A stretch of 64,000 bases of DNA from Shimia sp. R10_1 (GCF_017744095.1 NZ_JAGHQX010000006.1:1-64000), one strand, 5' to 3'. Shown: positions 16,462 through 25,975, numbered from the stretch's first letter. Program-made: numbers and translations. The notes: a model not told the origin generated them from the letters alone.

Positions 16462-17705
16462 CAGACCCTCCCTGCCCATGCCAGCCAAACCGCTGCTGTC
16501 CACGTGAACGAGCCACCACCTGCAGCGTCTCCGCTAAAGGGATCAAAATACTCGGCAAACCCATGCTCTGCGATCAGCGCCGCTGTTTTCTTGGCCAAGG
16601 TTTCCGCCTCTACCACATGCCCCATATCCTTCAGCCCCATGCCGATCAGCATGTTCACGATGGCCCAGGTTGGGCCACGCCAATACCGCCGCGCATCAAA
16701 GGTTTCCGCATCGGGATCATTGCTTGGCACCGGATAGGGCACCTGCGCCAAAATCTCTCGCAACCGCGCCAGCATCGCCGGGTTTTCAACTCCCGCAAAC
16801 CAGCAAAGATAGGAGGCATTTGAAATGCAACCAGCCCACTCACCACTGTGGACATCCCGACTGTCAAATCCGCCAAGGTCAGCGTTCCACAAAGTTGCAA
16901 CACCCGCTTCCAACCGCTTGATATCAGACGCAATCTGCGACACGTCCTGACCAAGCGCTTGGCCCAGCGCGTGCAAATCTCTTGCCGCACGTAGAGTGGT
17001 AAATGTCATCGTCGGATCCGCCACCCGAAACGGGCTTTCCGCCAGCATCGCCGCCTGATCCCACTTCAATCGCCGCCCCAACTGCACCAGCTTGATATAG
17101 CGGTCATAGTCAAATTTGGTTGGGCGATCCTCGCTATTCACATGTGTCGTATCACGCCGCGTGTAATGCCCAACGTCAGAGGCATCCATGCGCGCCATGG
17201 TATTGTCCCAGTCAGGCGCATTGTCTCGACCCGTCTCCCACGGGTGGGTTGTGCAAACTGCGCCCATATGCAAGCGCCAGCGCATGATCCAATTGTGCCA
17301 GGCGAGCATTTTTGGATAAAGCGCCGCCATGCGCGCCTGTCCCATTTCGCGATCCTGCTCCCAAACCAGCCGCGCCATCGTCGCAGCAATCGGTGGCTGA
17401 ATGATCCCGGATGACGGGATTGGCCCATTGCAACCCCACACATCCGGCCCCGGAAAATAGCCCGGATCGTTTTTGTGAAACAGAATATGGGGCACCATGC
17501 CATCGGCCCATTGCCCTTGAAACAACGTCTCAAGCTCTACCCACGCACGTTCCACATCAAACTGCGCAAATCCCAGCGCTGCAATCGCGCTGTCCCAGTT
17601 CCACTGGTATGGATAAAGCCCATCCGTTGGCACAGTGTACCCACCTCGGTCATTGGTGATCAGGATCTGTTGCGCTTGATCCATAAGAGAAATTTCGGAA
17701 GTCAT
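16461..17705 (-). CDS. GH63-type glycoside hydrolase (mannosyl/glucosylglycerate hydrolase-like)
   Basis: A 414-residue cytoplasmic protein without signal peptide, with an alpha/alpha-barrel pattern of the MGH1-like part of family GH63. Landmarks are [16 protein letters not shown] near residue 32, [11 protein letters not shown], the acid-rich [14 protein letters not shown] loop, and C-terminal [15 protein letters not shown]. Known relatives hydrolyse mannosylglycerate or glucosylglycerate, and some act on other alpha-glucosides. It lies inside the ABC importer operon, so the imported solute is probably the substrate. An alpha-glucoside compatible solute is a reasonable guess for a marine organism, but this is inference. 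Confidence 0.75.
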   Translation of the reverse strand: MTSEISLMDQAQQILITNDRGGYTVPTDGLYPYQWNWDSAIAALGFAQFDVERAWVELETLFQGQWADGMVPHILFHKNDPGYFPGPDVWGCNGPIPSSGIIQPPIAATMARLVWEQDREMGQARMAALYPKMLAWHNWIMRWRLHMGAVCTTHPWETGRDNAPDWDNTMARMDASDVGHYTRRDTTHVNSEDRPTKFDYDRYIKLVQLGRRLKWDQAAMLAESPFRVADPTMTFTTLRAARDLHALGQALGQDVSQIASDIKRLEAGVATLWNADLGGFDSRDVHSGEWAGCISNASYLCWFAGVENPAMLARLREILAQVPYPVPSNDPDAETFDARRYWRGPTWAIVNMLIGMGLKDMGHVVEAETLAKKTAALIAEHGFAEYFDPFSGDAAGGGSFTWTAAVWLAWAGRV

Positions 17706-17709
17706 CGTC

Positions 17710-18918
17710 TTATCCTTTGACAGACCCAGCCGTCAGGCCTTTGGTCATGAAGCGTTCAAGTCCCAAGAAAAGCACCATGATCGGCACCGTGGCGATCACC
17801 GCCCCCGCCATCAGGTGTTGTCTGGGAATTTCAGAAGAGTTGAGCATCGCCACCCCACGGGTGAGCGTGAATTTGGAGGGGTCATCTAGCAACATGAAGG
17901 CGAGCAGGAACTCGTTCCAGGCGATCATGAAGACATAAAGCGAGACCGACGCGAGCGCTGGCAAGCTGAGCGGCAACGTGATCTTCCAGATCACCGCAAG
18001 GCGCGACAGCCCATCCATCAGACCGGCTTCCTCAACCTCGGTTGGCAATCCACGGAAGTAGCCCTGCAACATATAAAGCGCGACCGGGATCGTCGTGACC
18101 GGATAAATCATCACAATGCCAAGGATCGAATTGCGCAGCCCCGTCATCGAAAAGGCGATGTAAATCGGCAGCGCGAGAACGATCATCGGCACCATGTAGA
18201 TCAGCAGGATCGATCGCGAGAACGCTTTCTGCCCTTTGAACCGGAACCGCGCAACCGCGTAGGCCCCGGGCACGCTGAACGCCAAGGTAATCGCCACCGT
18301 CAGCACAGACACATAAAACGACGTCCAGAGATAGGTGCCAAAGTTGAAATCACGAAACAGCTCAACATAGCTGCGGAACAGCTCAGCCCCCTTGCTTATT
18401 TCAACAGAGAAATCGAGCGGATTTTGCAGCAAGGCCTGTTGCGATTTCAGGCTGGTCATCACCATCACATAGAATGGGATCAGCACAATCGCCGTGAAGA
18501 AAATGTAGCCAAAACCCGTCAGAAACCGGATCACCGCAGCCTCATACTCATGCCGTGTCAGGGTGCCAAACGGCGTGTCCTGTAAGATCGCGGCCATGGC
18601 CAAATGCATGCCTCCGCCCAGCGCGATCATGGCCACCAAAACTGCCGAGGAAGAAACGCCCTCGCCGGTCACGACCGGTCCAACAGGTGACGCCATCGCA
18701 AGCGCCATCACCCCGCTGATCGTAAGCCGAGCGAGCGCATGGCGCGGCGCAAAACGCACATAAATCAGCCCAGCGACAGCGCCCCATAGCAGACAGAGCA
18801 ACAGCTGCGGGCGGAACGCCGCCCCGGTGGCAAACGACATCGCCACCGCAACTGTTGTTGCCATAACAATCAGCCAAAGCGCGCCAAGCACGGGGCCAGT
18901 GATAAAGCCTTTGCGCAT
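17710..18918 (-). CDS. Sugar ABC importer permease, MalG type, with extra N-terminal membrane region
   Basis: A 402-residue inner-membrane permease, roughly 120 residues longer than the usual MalG-type protein of about 280. Residues from about 130 onward form the standard permease with the EAA loop in EVEEAGLMDGLSRLAVIWKI, which contacts the ATPase. The first 115 residues add about four hydrophobic helices (around 10-30, 35-55, 65-80 and 88-110) that I cannot match to a known domain. The upstream MalF-type gene ends one base before this start. The unusual N-terminus pairs with an unusual insertion in that partner. Confidence 0.88.
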   Translation of the reverse strand: MRKGFITGPVLGALWLIVMATTVAVAMSFATGAAFRPQLLLCLLWGAVAGLIYVRFAPRHALARLTISGVMALAMASPVGPVVTGEGVSSSAVLVAMIALGGGMHLAMAAILQDTPFGTLTRHEYEAAVIRFLTGFGYIFFTAIVLIPFYVMVMTSLKSQQALLQNPLDFSVEISKGAELFRSYVELFRDFNFGTYLWTSFYVSVLTVAITLAFSVPGAYAVARFRFKGQKAFSRSILLIYMVPMIVLALPIYIAFSMTGLRNSILGIVMIYPVTTIPVALYMLQGYFRGLPTEVEEAGLMDGLSRLAVIWKITLPLSLPALASVSLYVFMIAWNEFLLAFMLLDDPSKFTLTRGVAMLNSSEIPRQHLMAGAVIATVPIMVLFLGLERFMTKGLTAGSVKG

Positions 18919-20154
18919 TTAGAGGCCCTCCTCGCGGCTGATGAACTTGAAGAAGAAGAAGGAAAAGCACAGCAAACAGAGCAGGATCACCACCGCCACC
19001 GCCGCACCCGCGCCAATGTTGGAAATCGCAAACGCCTGTTCATAGACGTTCACCGTCAAGGTCCGCGTGCCCGCGTTGCCACCCGTCAGCAGGAAGATGT
19101 CGTCGAACTTGTTGAACGTCCAAATGAAGCGCAGCAGGAACAACACCGACAGGATGCCCAAAAGCTGTGGCAGGCTCAGCAGCCAGAACTTCTGGAAGGG
19201 CGACGCGCCATCCATATCCGCCGCCTCATACATTGAGGAGTCGATGCTCTGCATGCGTGCCAAAATGAAGAGGAAGGACAGAGGAAAGTACCGCCAGATC
19301 TCAAACACCGTCACCATGATCAGTGCCAGAGGGCGATCCCCAAAGAAGTTGATTGCACTCTCTGTGACGCCCATCTGAATGAGCAACGCATTCGCCGAGC
19401 CTGAGAAAGGATCAAACAGCGTGACCCATGTGAAGGCCACCGCAATCACTGGCGCCACATAGGGGAAGAGGTATAGCCCTCTTACCAACCCCTGTCCTGT
19501 AAAGCTTTTGTTCAAAAGCAGCGCCCCAAACAGCCCCATGACAAGCGCGCCAATGGTGCCAAAGACGGTGTAAAACATCGTCACACCAAAAACGGTCCAG
19601 AACTCACCGCCGTCAAACAGGCGTTTGTAGTTCTCCATCGACAGCGCCGGGCTGGTCAGCACGCTTTTACCTGCGCCGGTCATCGTGGGTTCACTGTCTT
19701 CAACCGCCGCTTCCAGCGTATCTTCGTCCAGATTGGCGGTGATAGGCAAACGCAGCCGCTCCCGCTCCCCACCTTCCATATCGCCAAAATCACAGAACAG
19801 GTCACGCCCCGTAAGCGTGCACACCTCTGGAAGATCCCCAATGATCTCAACACCTTCAGGCACGTGGTCGCGCAGGGTTACACCCTGAATGGTTTCCTCT
19901 TGAGACGAGTTGCGCACGCGGTACTCCACGCGCATCTCGTCGCCACTGCCACGCAAGCTTTCGCGCACAATTGGCGCAGGTGGGCGCAGATCAGACAGCG
20001 CAAAGGGTTTGAAACTGATCCAAATGACAGCCAGCAGGGGCAGCACCACGACCAAAGCCACACTGATCAGCGTCGGGGCCAGTAAGCCCCAAGCCAGCCG
20101 TGCCTCGCGTTTGGCCAATGCGCCCGTGCCCGTTGGCGGAAGTGCCGTAGACAT
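18919..20154 (-). CDS. Sugar ABC importer permease, MalF type, with DUF11-like extracytoplasmic insertion
   Basis: A 411-residue permease, about 110 longer than usual. After the first membrane helix (about residues 25-48) comes a soluble stretch, residues 55-165, that reads like a DUF11 beta-sandwich: VEYRVRNSSQEETIQGVTL, DHVPEGVEI and a cysteine pair C112/C121 around TLTGRDLF. Normal permease topology resumes near 185, with the EAA loop MYEAADMDGASPFQKFW. The insert should face the periplasm and could touch the binding protein, like the different P2 domain of E. coli MalF. The DUF11 call is by eye. Confidence 0.87.
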   Translation of the reverse strand: MSTALPPTGTGALAKREARLAWGLLAPTLISVALVVVLPLLAVIWISFKPFALSDLRPPAPIVRESLRGSGDEMRVEYRVRNSSQEETIQGVTLRDHVPEGVEIIGDLPEVCTLTGRDLFCDFGDMEGGERERLRLPITANLDEDTLEAAVEDSEPTMTGAGKSVLTSPALSMENYKRLFDGGEFWTVFGVTMFYTVFGTIGALVMGLFGALLLNKSFTGQGLVRGLYLFPYVAPVIAVAFTWVTLFDPFSGSANALLIQMGVTESAINFFGDRPLALIMVTVFEIWRYFPLSFLFILARMQSIDSSMYEAADMDGASPFQKFWLLSLPQLLGILSVLFLLRFIWTFNKFDDIFLLTGGNAGTRTLTVNVYEQAFAISNIGAGAAVAVVILLCLLCFSFFFFKFISREEGL

Positions 20155-20182
20155 GGGGAACCTCTAATGAAAAGAGCGCAAA

Positions 20183-20208
20183 CGGCCTGCCCGCAGATGC
20201 GCAGGCCG
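20183..20208 (-). other. Intercistronic hairpin after the binding-protein gene
   Basis: An 8-bp perfect stem, CGGCCTGC and GCAGGCCG, lies between the solute-binding protein and permease genes. Such stems commonly stabilise the upstream message and lower downstream expression, matching the need for excess binding protein. There is no T-tract. Confidence 0.55.
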
Positions 20209-20225
20209 CTGCAAAATGTCTGTGG

Positions 20226-21578
20226 TTATTGAACCTTAGACAGTTCGTCGTTCATCGCAGCCACCGCAGCAGCCGCGTCGATTTCGTCATCGACATACTG
20301 GCGCACAATGCGGTTGATTGCCTGACTATTGATGATCTTGGACGCCAGCGACAGCTGACCTTCCGCGACACCCCAACGCTGCGCCACATCAAGACCGCCA
20401 ACGATTTCGTCGATCATCGCCTGATCATAGAGCTCACCCAGCGGTGCCTTCCGATCCACACCAACCGGCAGCTTGGACCATGCTTCGCTGAAAGCTGTTG
20501 GGTTGTCCGCCGTACCGCGACGCACCGGGAACTTGCCTTCTGGCGCAATCGACAGTGTCTGCGTATAGCCGTCATCCATTGCAAACTTCACAAAATCCAT
20601 CGCCGCATCGGTGTCTGCATCCGACGTAATACCGAAATAGCGCACATCACCCCAAGCGGCTCCATCAGGGTTGGATGGGCCAGAGAAGTTGGTCACAATT
20701 CCAGTCATCCCCGCCAGTTTGTTGGAAGTTGGATCGTCGGTGATGGTGGGTGGCGCGCTGTCACGCAGACCGGCCAGCTCATCCAGAATGAAGGGCGACC
20801 AGATGATCATCGCAGCCTTGCCCGCGAAGTAGAGTTCGCGAGACTGCTTCCAATACAGTTCCCCCGGAGGCGACGCTTTGGAAATCGCTTTGTAGAAGTC
20901 CAGAACTTCCGTGGTCTTGGCTTCATCCAGCGGCTGGAATCCATCCGCACCCACCGGGCTTACACCATTGGCCAGAAACACATGCTCCAGAACCTGGCTC
21001 ATGAAGTTTTCATCCACCTTGGTTGCGGCCACAAAGCCATACATCTCTGGTGGATTGTGCAGCTTCTCCAATGCCGCCAAAACAGTCGCATAGCTGCTTG
21101 GCGCAGCGAGGCCCGCCGCATCAAACAGGTCCTTGCGATAGACCACCATCTGGGTCCAGCCGTCCACCGGAACCGAGGCGGTTTCGCCGTTGAAATCTGC
21201 CATGGCCACTGCACCCGGTGCAAAGGTGCCCACGCCCAGATCTTCGACAACTTCGGAGGCGGCTTCTGTGTCCAGAATGCCCGCTTCTGCCCAAGGCAGC
21301 GCGTATTGCAGCGTGTGATAAATCACATCCGGCAAATCGCCCGCGGCAAAGGCTGCGGTCGCGCGCGTGCCGAGATCGCTTTCGCTCACTGGGATCACCT
21401 CAACCGTGGTTCCAGTCGCGGATTTGAATTGCTCGGCCATATCCTGCTGTTTCGCAAGCCGCTCGGGTTGCTCCTCGGTGGTCCAGAAACGGATCGTATC
21501 CGCTTGCACAGACATTGCCGTCAAAGCCAGCGCCAGTGACGTGCTCATCAGCAGCTTTGCATTAAAGTGACGTGACAT
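20226..21578 (-). CDS. Extracellular solute-binding protein of the glycoside ABC importer
   Basis: A 450-residue family 1 (maltose-type) periplasmic binding protein. It has a cleavable signal peptide, MSRHFNAKLLMSTSLALAL to about VQADT, and the mature part opens with the typical IRFWTTEEQPERL. Conserved segments include AAFAAGDLPDVIYH and AAMIIWSPFILDELAG. GGGAGGA precedes the ATG. It follows the LacI gene by 22 bases and precedes MalF- and MalG-type permeases, a glycosidase and UgpC, so the complete importer is in one operon. Ligand probably an alpha-glycoside; unproven. Confidence 0.9.
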   Translation of the reverse strand: MSRHFNAKLLMSTSLALALTAMSVQADTIRFWTTEEQPERLAKQQDMAEQFKSATGTTVEVIPVSESDLGTRATAAFAAGDLPDVIYHTLQYALPWAEAGILDTEAASEVVEDLGVGTFAPGAVAMADFNGETASVPVDGWTQMVVYRKDLFDAAGLAAPSSYATVLAALEKLHNPPEMYGFVAATKVDENFMSQVLEHVFLANGVSPVGADGFQPLDEAKTTEVLDFYKAISKASPPGELYWKQSRELYFAGKAAMIIWSPFILDELAGLRDSAPPTITDDPTSNKLAGMTGIVTNFSGPSNPDGAAWGDVRYFGITSDADTDAAMDFVKFAMDDGYTQTLSIAPEGKFPVRRGTADNPTAFSEAWSKLPVGVDRKAPLGELYDQAMIDEIVGGLDVAQRWGVAEGQLSLASKIINSQAINRIVRQYVDDEIDAAAAVAAMNDELSKVQ

Positions 21579-21600
21579 GATTGTCCTCCCGTATCGTTGA

Positions 21601-22746
21601 TCACGTATTTTTGGTCTTTGTATTTTCGATTTTTTCAGCGAGCTGTGCCGACGTCAGCGCGGGTGGCCCGTCAGACTGTCGCTCTACTAGAATGGCATCA
21701 GAAACCTCGCGCAGCGCTTCAGGCGCCTCGCCCCGGATCTGTCGGATCAACAACTCCGCCAATCGCGCCCCAGCGCGGCGTGTGTCCACCTGATACGTGG
21801 TCAGTCCGGGGCGAACATATTCCGCCTCCGGCACCCCGTCGTATCCGATGACCGACACATCCTTGCCGACAAGAAGCCCCAGATCGTTCAGAGCGTCATA
21901 GCCACCCAATGCGGCCATGTCGGTGGCAAAGACCACTCCGGTTGGCGGGTGCTCAAGCTGCATCAGGGCACGCACCTCTCGCGCCCCTTCCTCACGTGTC
22001 CGCGCCCCTTCGCGCAGCAAACTCGCATCATAAGGCAGCCCACTGGCCACAAGGCCGGCCTTAAACCCTTCGCGGCGCAGATGTGTGTAGTTAAAATTTG
22101 CCGTACTGCCGACATAGCCAATCCGCTCATGGCCCAAACCAGCCAGCCGGGTCACAGCACTGCACATCGCCGCTTCACCAAGAATATCATACCAAGAGCC
22201 TTTTTGCTTGGCTGTTGGCACGCCGTGCTCCGTGCGCCCAAACAACACATGTGGCACCCCGCGGGCGCGCAGCAGCGCAACCCGCGCATCCCGCACCTCG
22301 GTTCTGGGCAAGATAAAGCCATCCGCTTTGCGCTCATCAATCAAACGGCCCAGAACGTCCCGCATGTCAGCATCAGACGTCGCGGTCGATACAGTCAGGG
22401 TCCAACCGAAACCGCTCGCGGTTTCGCACGCTCCCATCAGAAACTCCTGCAAAAACGGATTGTGCCGATCTGGCTCATCCATTTGGAGCACAAGCGCCAG
22501 GGCCCGGACGCGCCCCGTGCGGATCGCCTGCGCGTGGCTCAGCGGCTGATAGCCAAGCTTCTGGGCTGTGCTCGCCACACGTTTGCGGGTGCTTTCAGAG
22601 ATGTCAGCATACCCATTCATGGCGCGCGACACGGTGCTCTTGGACATGCCCAGATGCGCCGCCAGATCATTGATCGTCACCCGCCGCGCGGTGCGCACTT
22701 CTTGTGCTGGTGAGGCCGTTTCTGATGGGTTTCGAATCGCTGACAT
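21601..22746 (-). CDS. LacI-family repressor of the glycoside importer operon
   Basis: A 381-residue LacI-type protein with the N-terminal helix-turn-helix and hinge (VTINDLAAHLGMSKSTVSRAM near residues 23-43) and a periplasmic-binding-like effector domain. It is the first gene of the leftward operon and starts only 17 bp from a perfect 16-bp palindrome at 22763-22778, so autoregulation is likely. No strong ribosome binding site precedes the ATG. A second, degenerate copy of the palindrome before the divergent sugar kinase suggests that it also controls that gene. Confidence 0.9.
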   Translation of the reverse strand: MSAIRNPSETASPAQEVRTARRVTINDLAAHLGMSKSTVSRAMNGYADISESTRKRVASTAQKLGYQPLSHAQAIRTGRVRALALVLQMDEPDRHNPFLQEFLMGACETASGFGWTLTVSTATSDADMRDVLGRLIDERKADGFILPRTEVRDARVALLRARGVPHVLFGRTEHGVPTAKQKGSWYDILGEAAMCSAVTRLAGLGHERIGYVGSTANFNYTHLRREGFKAGLVASGLPYDASLLREGARTREEGAREVRALMQLEHPPTGVVFATDMAALGGYDALNDLGLLVGKDVSVIGYDGVPEAEYVRPGLTTYQVDTRRAGARLAELLIRQIRGEAPEALREVSDAILVERQSDGPPALTSAQLAEKIENTKTKNT

Positions 22747-22762
22747 GCTTTAACTATTTTTT

Positions 22763-22778
22763 CCGAAACCGGTTTCGG
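22763..22778. promoter_or_regulatory. LacI-type operator CCGAAACCGGTTTCGG
   Basis: A perfect 16-bp palindrome with the central CG typical of LacI operators. It lies 17 bp before the repressor start and so should control the whole importer operon. Confidence 0.8.
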
Positions 22779-22942
22779 CAAGAAGTATCGCGGCATCACT
22801 TTGTGCACGACGCATAAGATTTGGACGCAAACACCTGCCGACATCCTGTTTTACAGGCACTGTTTAAACGCTGGAGGCAGGCAAGATCGCGTTGCCGTTA
22901 AGCCAAAGCGCTTGCCTTCAGATCTTTCGGGCGTAGCGTATC

Positions 22943-22958
22943 CCGAAACACATTTCGC
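22943..22958. promoter_or_regulatory. Degenerate second LacI operator before the sugar kinase
   Basis: CCGAAACACATTTCGC matches the palindrome at 22763-22778 at 12 of 16 positions and keeps both outer arms. It lies 18 bp before the kinase start. A weaker site for the same repressor is plausible. Confidence 0.4.
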
Positions 22959-22975
22959 GCGATCGGACACACAAC

Positions 22976-23911
22976 ATGCCAACCAAAAATCATCCATTCA
23001 GATCAATCGCATGTGTCGGCGAAGTGATGATCGAACTGGCTATGGAGGGGGCAAACCACGCGCATGTGGGGGTTGCAGGAGACACGTTCAACACAGCCTA
23101 CTACCTGCGCACCCTGCTGTCAGAAACTGAGACGAAAATCTCCTATGTCACAGCACTTGGGGACGATGCCTTCTCTGACCGCATTCGCGCAACAATCACA
23201 TCACATGGCATCAAGACGGACTGCATCGAAATACGCGCTGGCCAGATGCCAGGGCTGTACGCCATCCAAACCGACCTCGCAGGCGAGCGCAGCTTCAGCT
23301 ACTGGCGATCTGCCTCAGCGGCACGCACGCTTTTTGCCGAGCCGTGCCACGTGCCGCTCTCAACGCTCCGGAATTTCGACATGATATTCTTGAGCGGGAT
23401 CAGCATGGCGATCCTGCCACCAGACACCCGCACGCACATCCTAAACTGGATCGACACGTACCGCGCAAATGGCGGGGTTGTGGCCTATGACAGCAATCAT
23501 CGTGCACGCCTCTGGGAAAGCGCAGCTGCGGCACGGCACGTCAACGCGGAAATGTGGAAACGCACAGACATCGCCCTGCCGTCATTGGACGATGAAATGG
23601 AGCTGTTTGAGGATGTCACTGAAGACGCGGTAGTCAAACGCATACGTGGCTACGGCGTGACATCTGGCGCCCTCAAACGTGGGGCGCAGGGGCCTTGTGA
23701 CATTCTCAGCGGAGCGCCATGCGCGCAGTCCGCACCGGCGGTGACAATGATTGATAGCACCGCGGCAGGGGATAGTTTCAACGCCGGATATCTTGCCGCG
23801 ATCTGCAAAGGTGAAACCCATCAGGACGCGATGGAACTTGGCCACAAAATCGCCGCGCACGTGGTCACGCAACCCGGCGCCATAGTCGATATAGCGCCCA
23901 AAATAGCCTAG
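22976..23911 (+). CDS. kdgK: PfkB-family sugar kinase, 2-keto-3-deoxygluconate kinase-like
   Basis: A 311-residue ribokinase-fold enzyme that would phosphorylate a sugar acid with ATP, most likely KDG to KDPG. The N-terminal part (SIACVGEVMIELA, then VGVAGDTFNTAYYL) resembles KdgK, and the ATP site and base are in STAAGDSFNAGYL with catalytic D266. KDPG would feed the Eda aldolase encoded at 54335-54982. The gene is divergent from the LacI importer operon and has a degenerate operator just upstream. The ribosome binding site is weak. Another 2-keto acid or sugar is possible as substrate. Confidence 0.78.
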   Translation: MPTKNHPFRSIACVGEVMIELAMEGANHAHVGVAGDTFNTAYYLRTLLSETETKISYVTALGDDAFSDRIRATITSHGIKTDCIEIRAGQMPGLYAIQTDLAGERSFSYWRSASAARTLFAEPCHVPLSTLRNFDMIFLSGISMAILPPDTRTHILNWIDTYRANGGVVAYDSNHRARLWESAAAARHVNAEMWKRTDIALPSLDDEMELFEDVTEDAVVKRIRGYGVTSGALKRGAQGPCDILSGAPCAQSAPAVTMIDSTAAGDSFNAGYLAAICKGETHQDAMELGHKIAAHVVTQPGAIVDIAPKIA

Positions 23912-23936
23912 ACAGATGGCCCATTTGGGCACATGA

Positions 23937-23959
23937 AAGGGGCCCGAAACAGGCCCCTT
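23937..23959. terminator. Bidirectional terminator between kdgK-like gene and TonB receptor
   Basis: AAGGGGCC and GGCCCCTT form a perfect 8-bp stem with a 7-base loop between two convergent genes. T/A enrichment is short on both sides, so strength is uncertain. Confidence 0.65.
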
Positions 23960-23977
23960 CCGTACTTAAATCAGCGA

Positions 23978-25975
23978 TCAAAACTTAGCGGTCAGGAAGA
24001 CGCTCGCGTTGCGACCTGCGCCCTCAATCTGGCCAAGTGATTGATAGGACTTATCAAACAAGTTGCCCAGCTCCACAGACATGCTGACATTGTCCGTCAG
24101 ATCAACGGTTCCGCGCAGGTTAAGCGTTGCCCAGCCCGCGGTTTCATTTGCAACAGCCCCGCTGGAGTTGCGCTGTGTTGCAGATGTTTCACCGCGCACA
24201 AAGGCATCCCAGGTGCCGCCAACACTGGACAGGTTCCAATCGCCCCGCACACCCAGATCACCAGCCCAGTTTGGCGTACCGGAGTCTTTGGTGGAATAGC
24301 CATTGGCAAATGTGAACTCCCGCGACACATACGCCAGGTTTGCATAGGGGCGGATGCCATTTGCCCAACCCGGGTCAAACTCTGCTGCGAGTTCAAAACC
24401 ATAGCTGCGTGCTTTGTTGACGTTCTGATAAACCGAGGTCCGAGGCGCGACATTGATCGAGGTGATGTAGTCGTTGGAGTCGGTATAGAAAAGTGCCGCA
24501 TCCAACACGAGATTACCGCGATCAATACGGGCCCCAATTTCATAGTTGGTGGCTGTTTCTGGTTTCAGGTCAGGGTTACCAATAACTGTGCCACCAGCGC
24601 CAACTGAAGTCAGGAACAACTGGCTCAGTGAGGGGTATGTGTAACCCTGAGAGATGTTCGCACGCACAACAGTGCTGTCTGAGAGTTCATGAACAAGCCC
24701 GATAGAACCAAGCAGACGATCATCAGAGTTGGAGCGTTGCCCCTGATCGACCCCATTGACCAAATACTGGTCCAATGTGCTGTCCACGTTGTAGTAGCGC
24801 AAACCAAACGTACCGGTGGTCGCATCAGAGAATGACACTTCATGCTGAGCAAACAACGAATATGTCTCAATAGTTGCGTCAGAATAGCGCGTGGTGGTGG
24901 TTGGAGGGCCAAAAGTGGACGTCGATGACTTATCCGAAATCATCGAATCGTTTTCATACTCCAACCCAACAACGGTCCGGTGGCCTTCTGCAAATTCCAG
25001 ATTTGCAGTTGCTCTGAACCCTGACGTCTTCTGCTCGTCATCAGATGTGGACACACTGCCGACACCCGGCGCAACAGTGAGCTGACTCCGGAACAAACGA
25101 TCGATGGTCTGCGTGTAGGCATCCACCTTCAGCATCGACATCCAAGGCGTTAGGTTCTCACCTTCATAAAAGGCGCTATATTTGCGCAGATCACGCTCCG
25201 GCAAATCAATCGCAAACGCGGGGGTTCCGGTATAAACATCCGCCGCCAGATCAAAATCCTGCGCCCGCACGCCAACATAGTGATTTCCGAAACGATAGCC
25301 CGCGAAGGCATTGATTTCGCGATCTTCGCCACCTGATGGAACCAACGGACCATTCGGGGTCACACGGTCATTCAGATCCGACTTTGACAGGCCGACACGA
25401 TAGTCAAAGTTGCCAACTGTGCCTGCGATGCTGGTCGCGGCACGATAGCCTTCGTTTTCGCCCAGATACCCGCCAGACAGGGTCACTTCCACAGGTTTGT
25501 CGGCGCCACGCTTGGTGATGATATTGACCACACCGCCGATGGCCCGGTTGCCCGACACAACAGACGACGGGCCACGCACCACTTCGATACGCTCAATCTC
25601 GGTTGGCGCGATCAGAACCGGCGTGCCGTATGTGGTGTGGTCAGAAATGCGCTGCCCATCAATCAGAATGGCGACACGCTGAGACGCTTCGCCACGAATG
25701 CTGATGCGCTCAATCCCGGATTCGGTCACACGCACACCCGGCACGCCTTTCAACAGGCTCGCAACCGATTTGGGTGGGATCTTCTTGATATCTTCTTCGT
25801 CAATGACAGTCACAGATGCAGGGCTGTCAAACACTTCGGTGGGCAGGCCGGTGCCTGTCACCGTGATGGTGCCCAGTTCGAAATCCTCAGCGCTCTGTGC
25901 AGAGGCTGCACCTGCCAAAACGATGCTCAGAAGCGCACCAGACGTTTTCCCCAACGCAAAAACAGAGTTTTTCAC
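23978..25975 (-). CDS. TonB-dependent outer-membrane receptor
   Basis: A 665-residue TonB-dependent channel. I prefer the GTG at 25975 because AGAAGGGA lies about 9 bases upstream and the protein then starts with a signal peptide, MKNSVFALGKTSGALLSIVLAGAASAQS. The TonB box region is ELGTITVTGTG, the plug has VASLLKGVPGVRV and IERIEVVRGPSSVVSGNRAIGGVVNIITKRG, and the barrel ends in the outer-membrane signature phenylalanine (FLTAKF). The substrate could be a siderophore, heme or cobalamin; nothing nearby decides it. The gene is monocistronic with a 320-bp leader region. Confidence 0.9.
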   Translation of the reverse strand: MKNSVFALGKTSGALLSIVLAGAASAQSAEDFELGTITVTGTGLPTEVFDSPASVTVIDEEDIKKIPPKSVASLLKGVPGVRVTESGIERISIRGEASQRVAILIDGQRISDHTTYGTPVLIAPTEIERIEVVRGPSSVVSGNRAIGGVVNIITKRGADKPVEVTLSGGYLGENEGYRAATSIAGTVGNFDYRVGLSKSDLNDRVTPNGPLVPSGGEDREINAFAGYRFGNHYVGVRAQDFDLAADVYTGTPAFAIDLPERDLRKYSAFYEGENLTPWMSMLKVDAYTQTIDRLFRSQLTVAPGVGSVSTSDDEQKTSGFRATANLEFAEGHRTVVGLEYENDSMISDKSSTSTFGPPTTTTRYSDATIETYSLFAQHEVSFSDATTGTFGLRYYNVDSTLDQYLVNGVDQGQRSNSDDRLLGSIGLVHELSDSTVVRANISQGYTYPSLSQLFLTSVGAGGTVIGNPDLKPETATNYEIGARIDRGNLVLDAALFYTDSNDYITSINVAPRTSVYQNVNKARSYGFELAAEFDPGWANGIRPYANLAYVSREFTFANGYSTKDSGTPNWAGDLGVRGDWNLSSVGGTWDAFVRGETSATQRNSSGAVANETAGWATLNLRGTVDLTDNVSMSVELGNLFDKSYQSLGQIEGAGRNASVFLTAKF

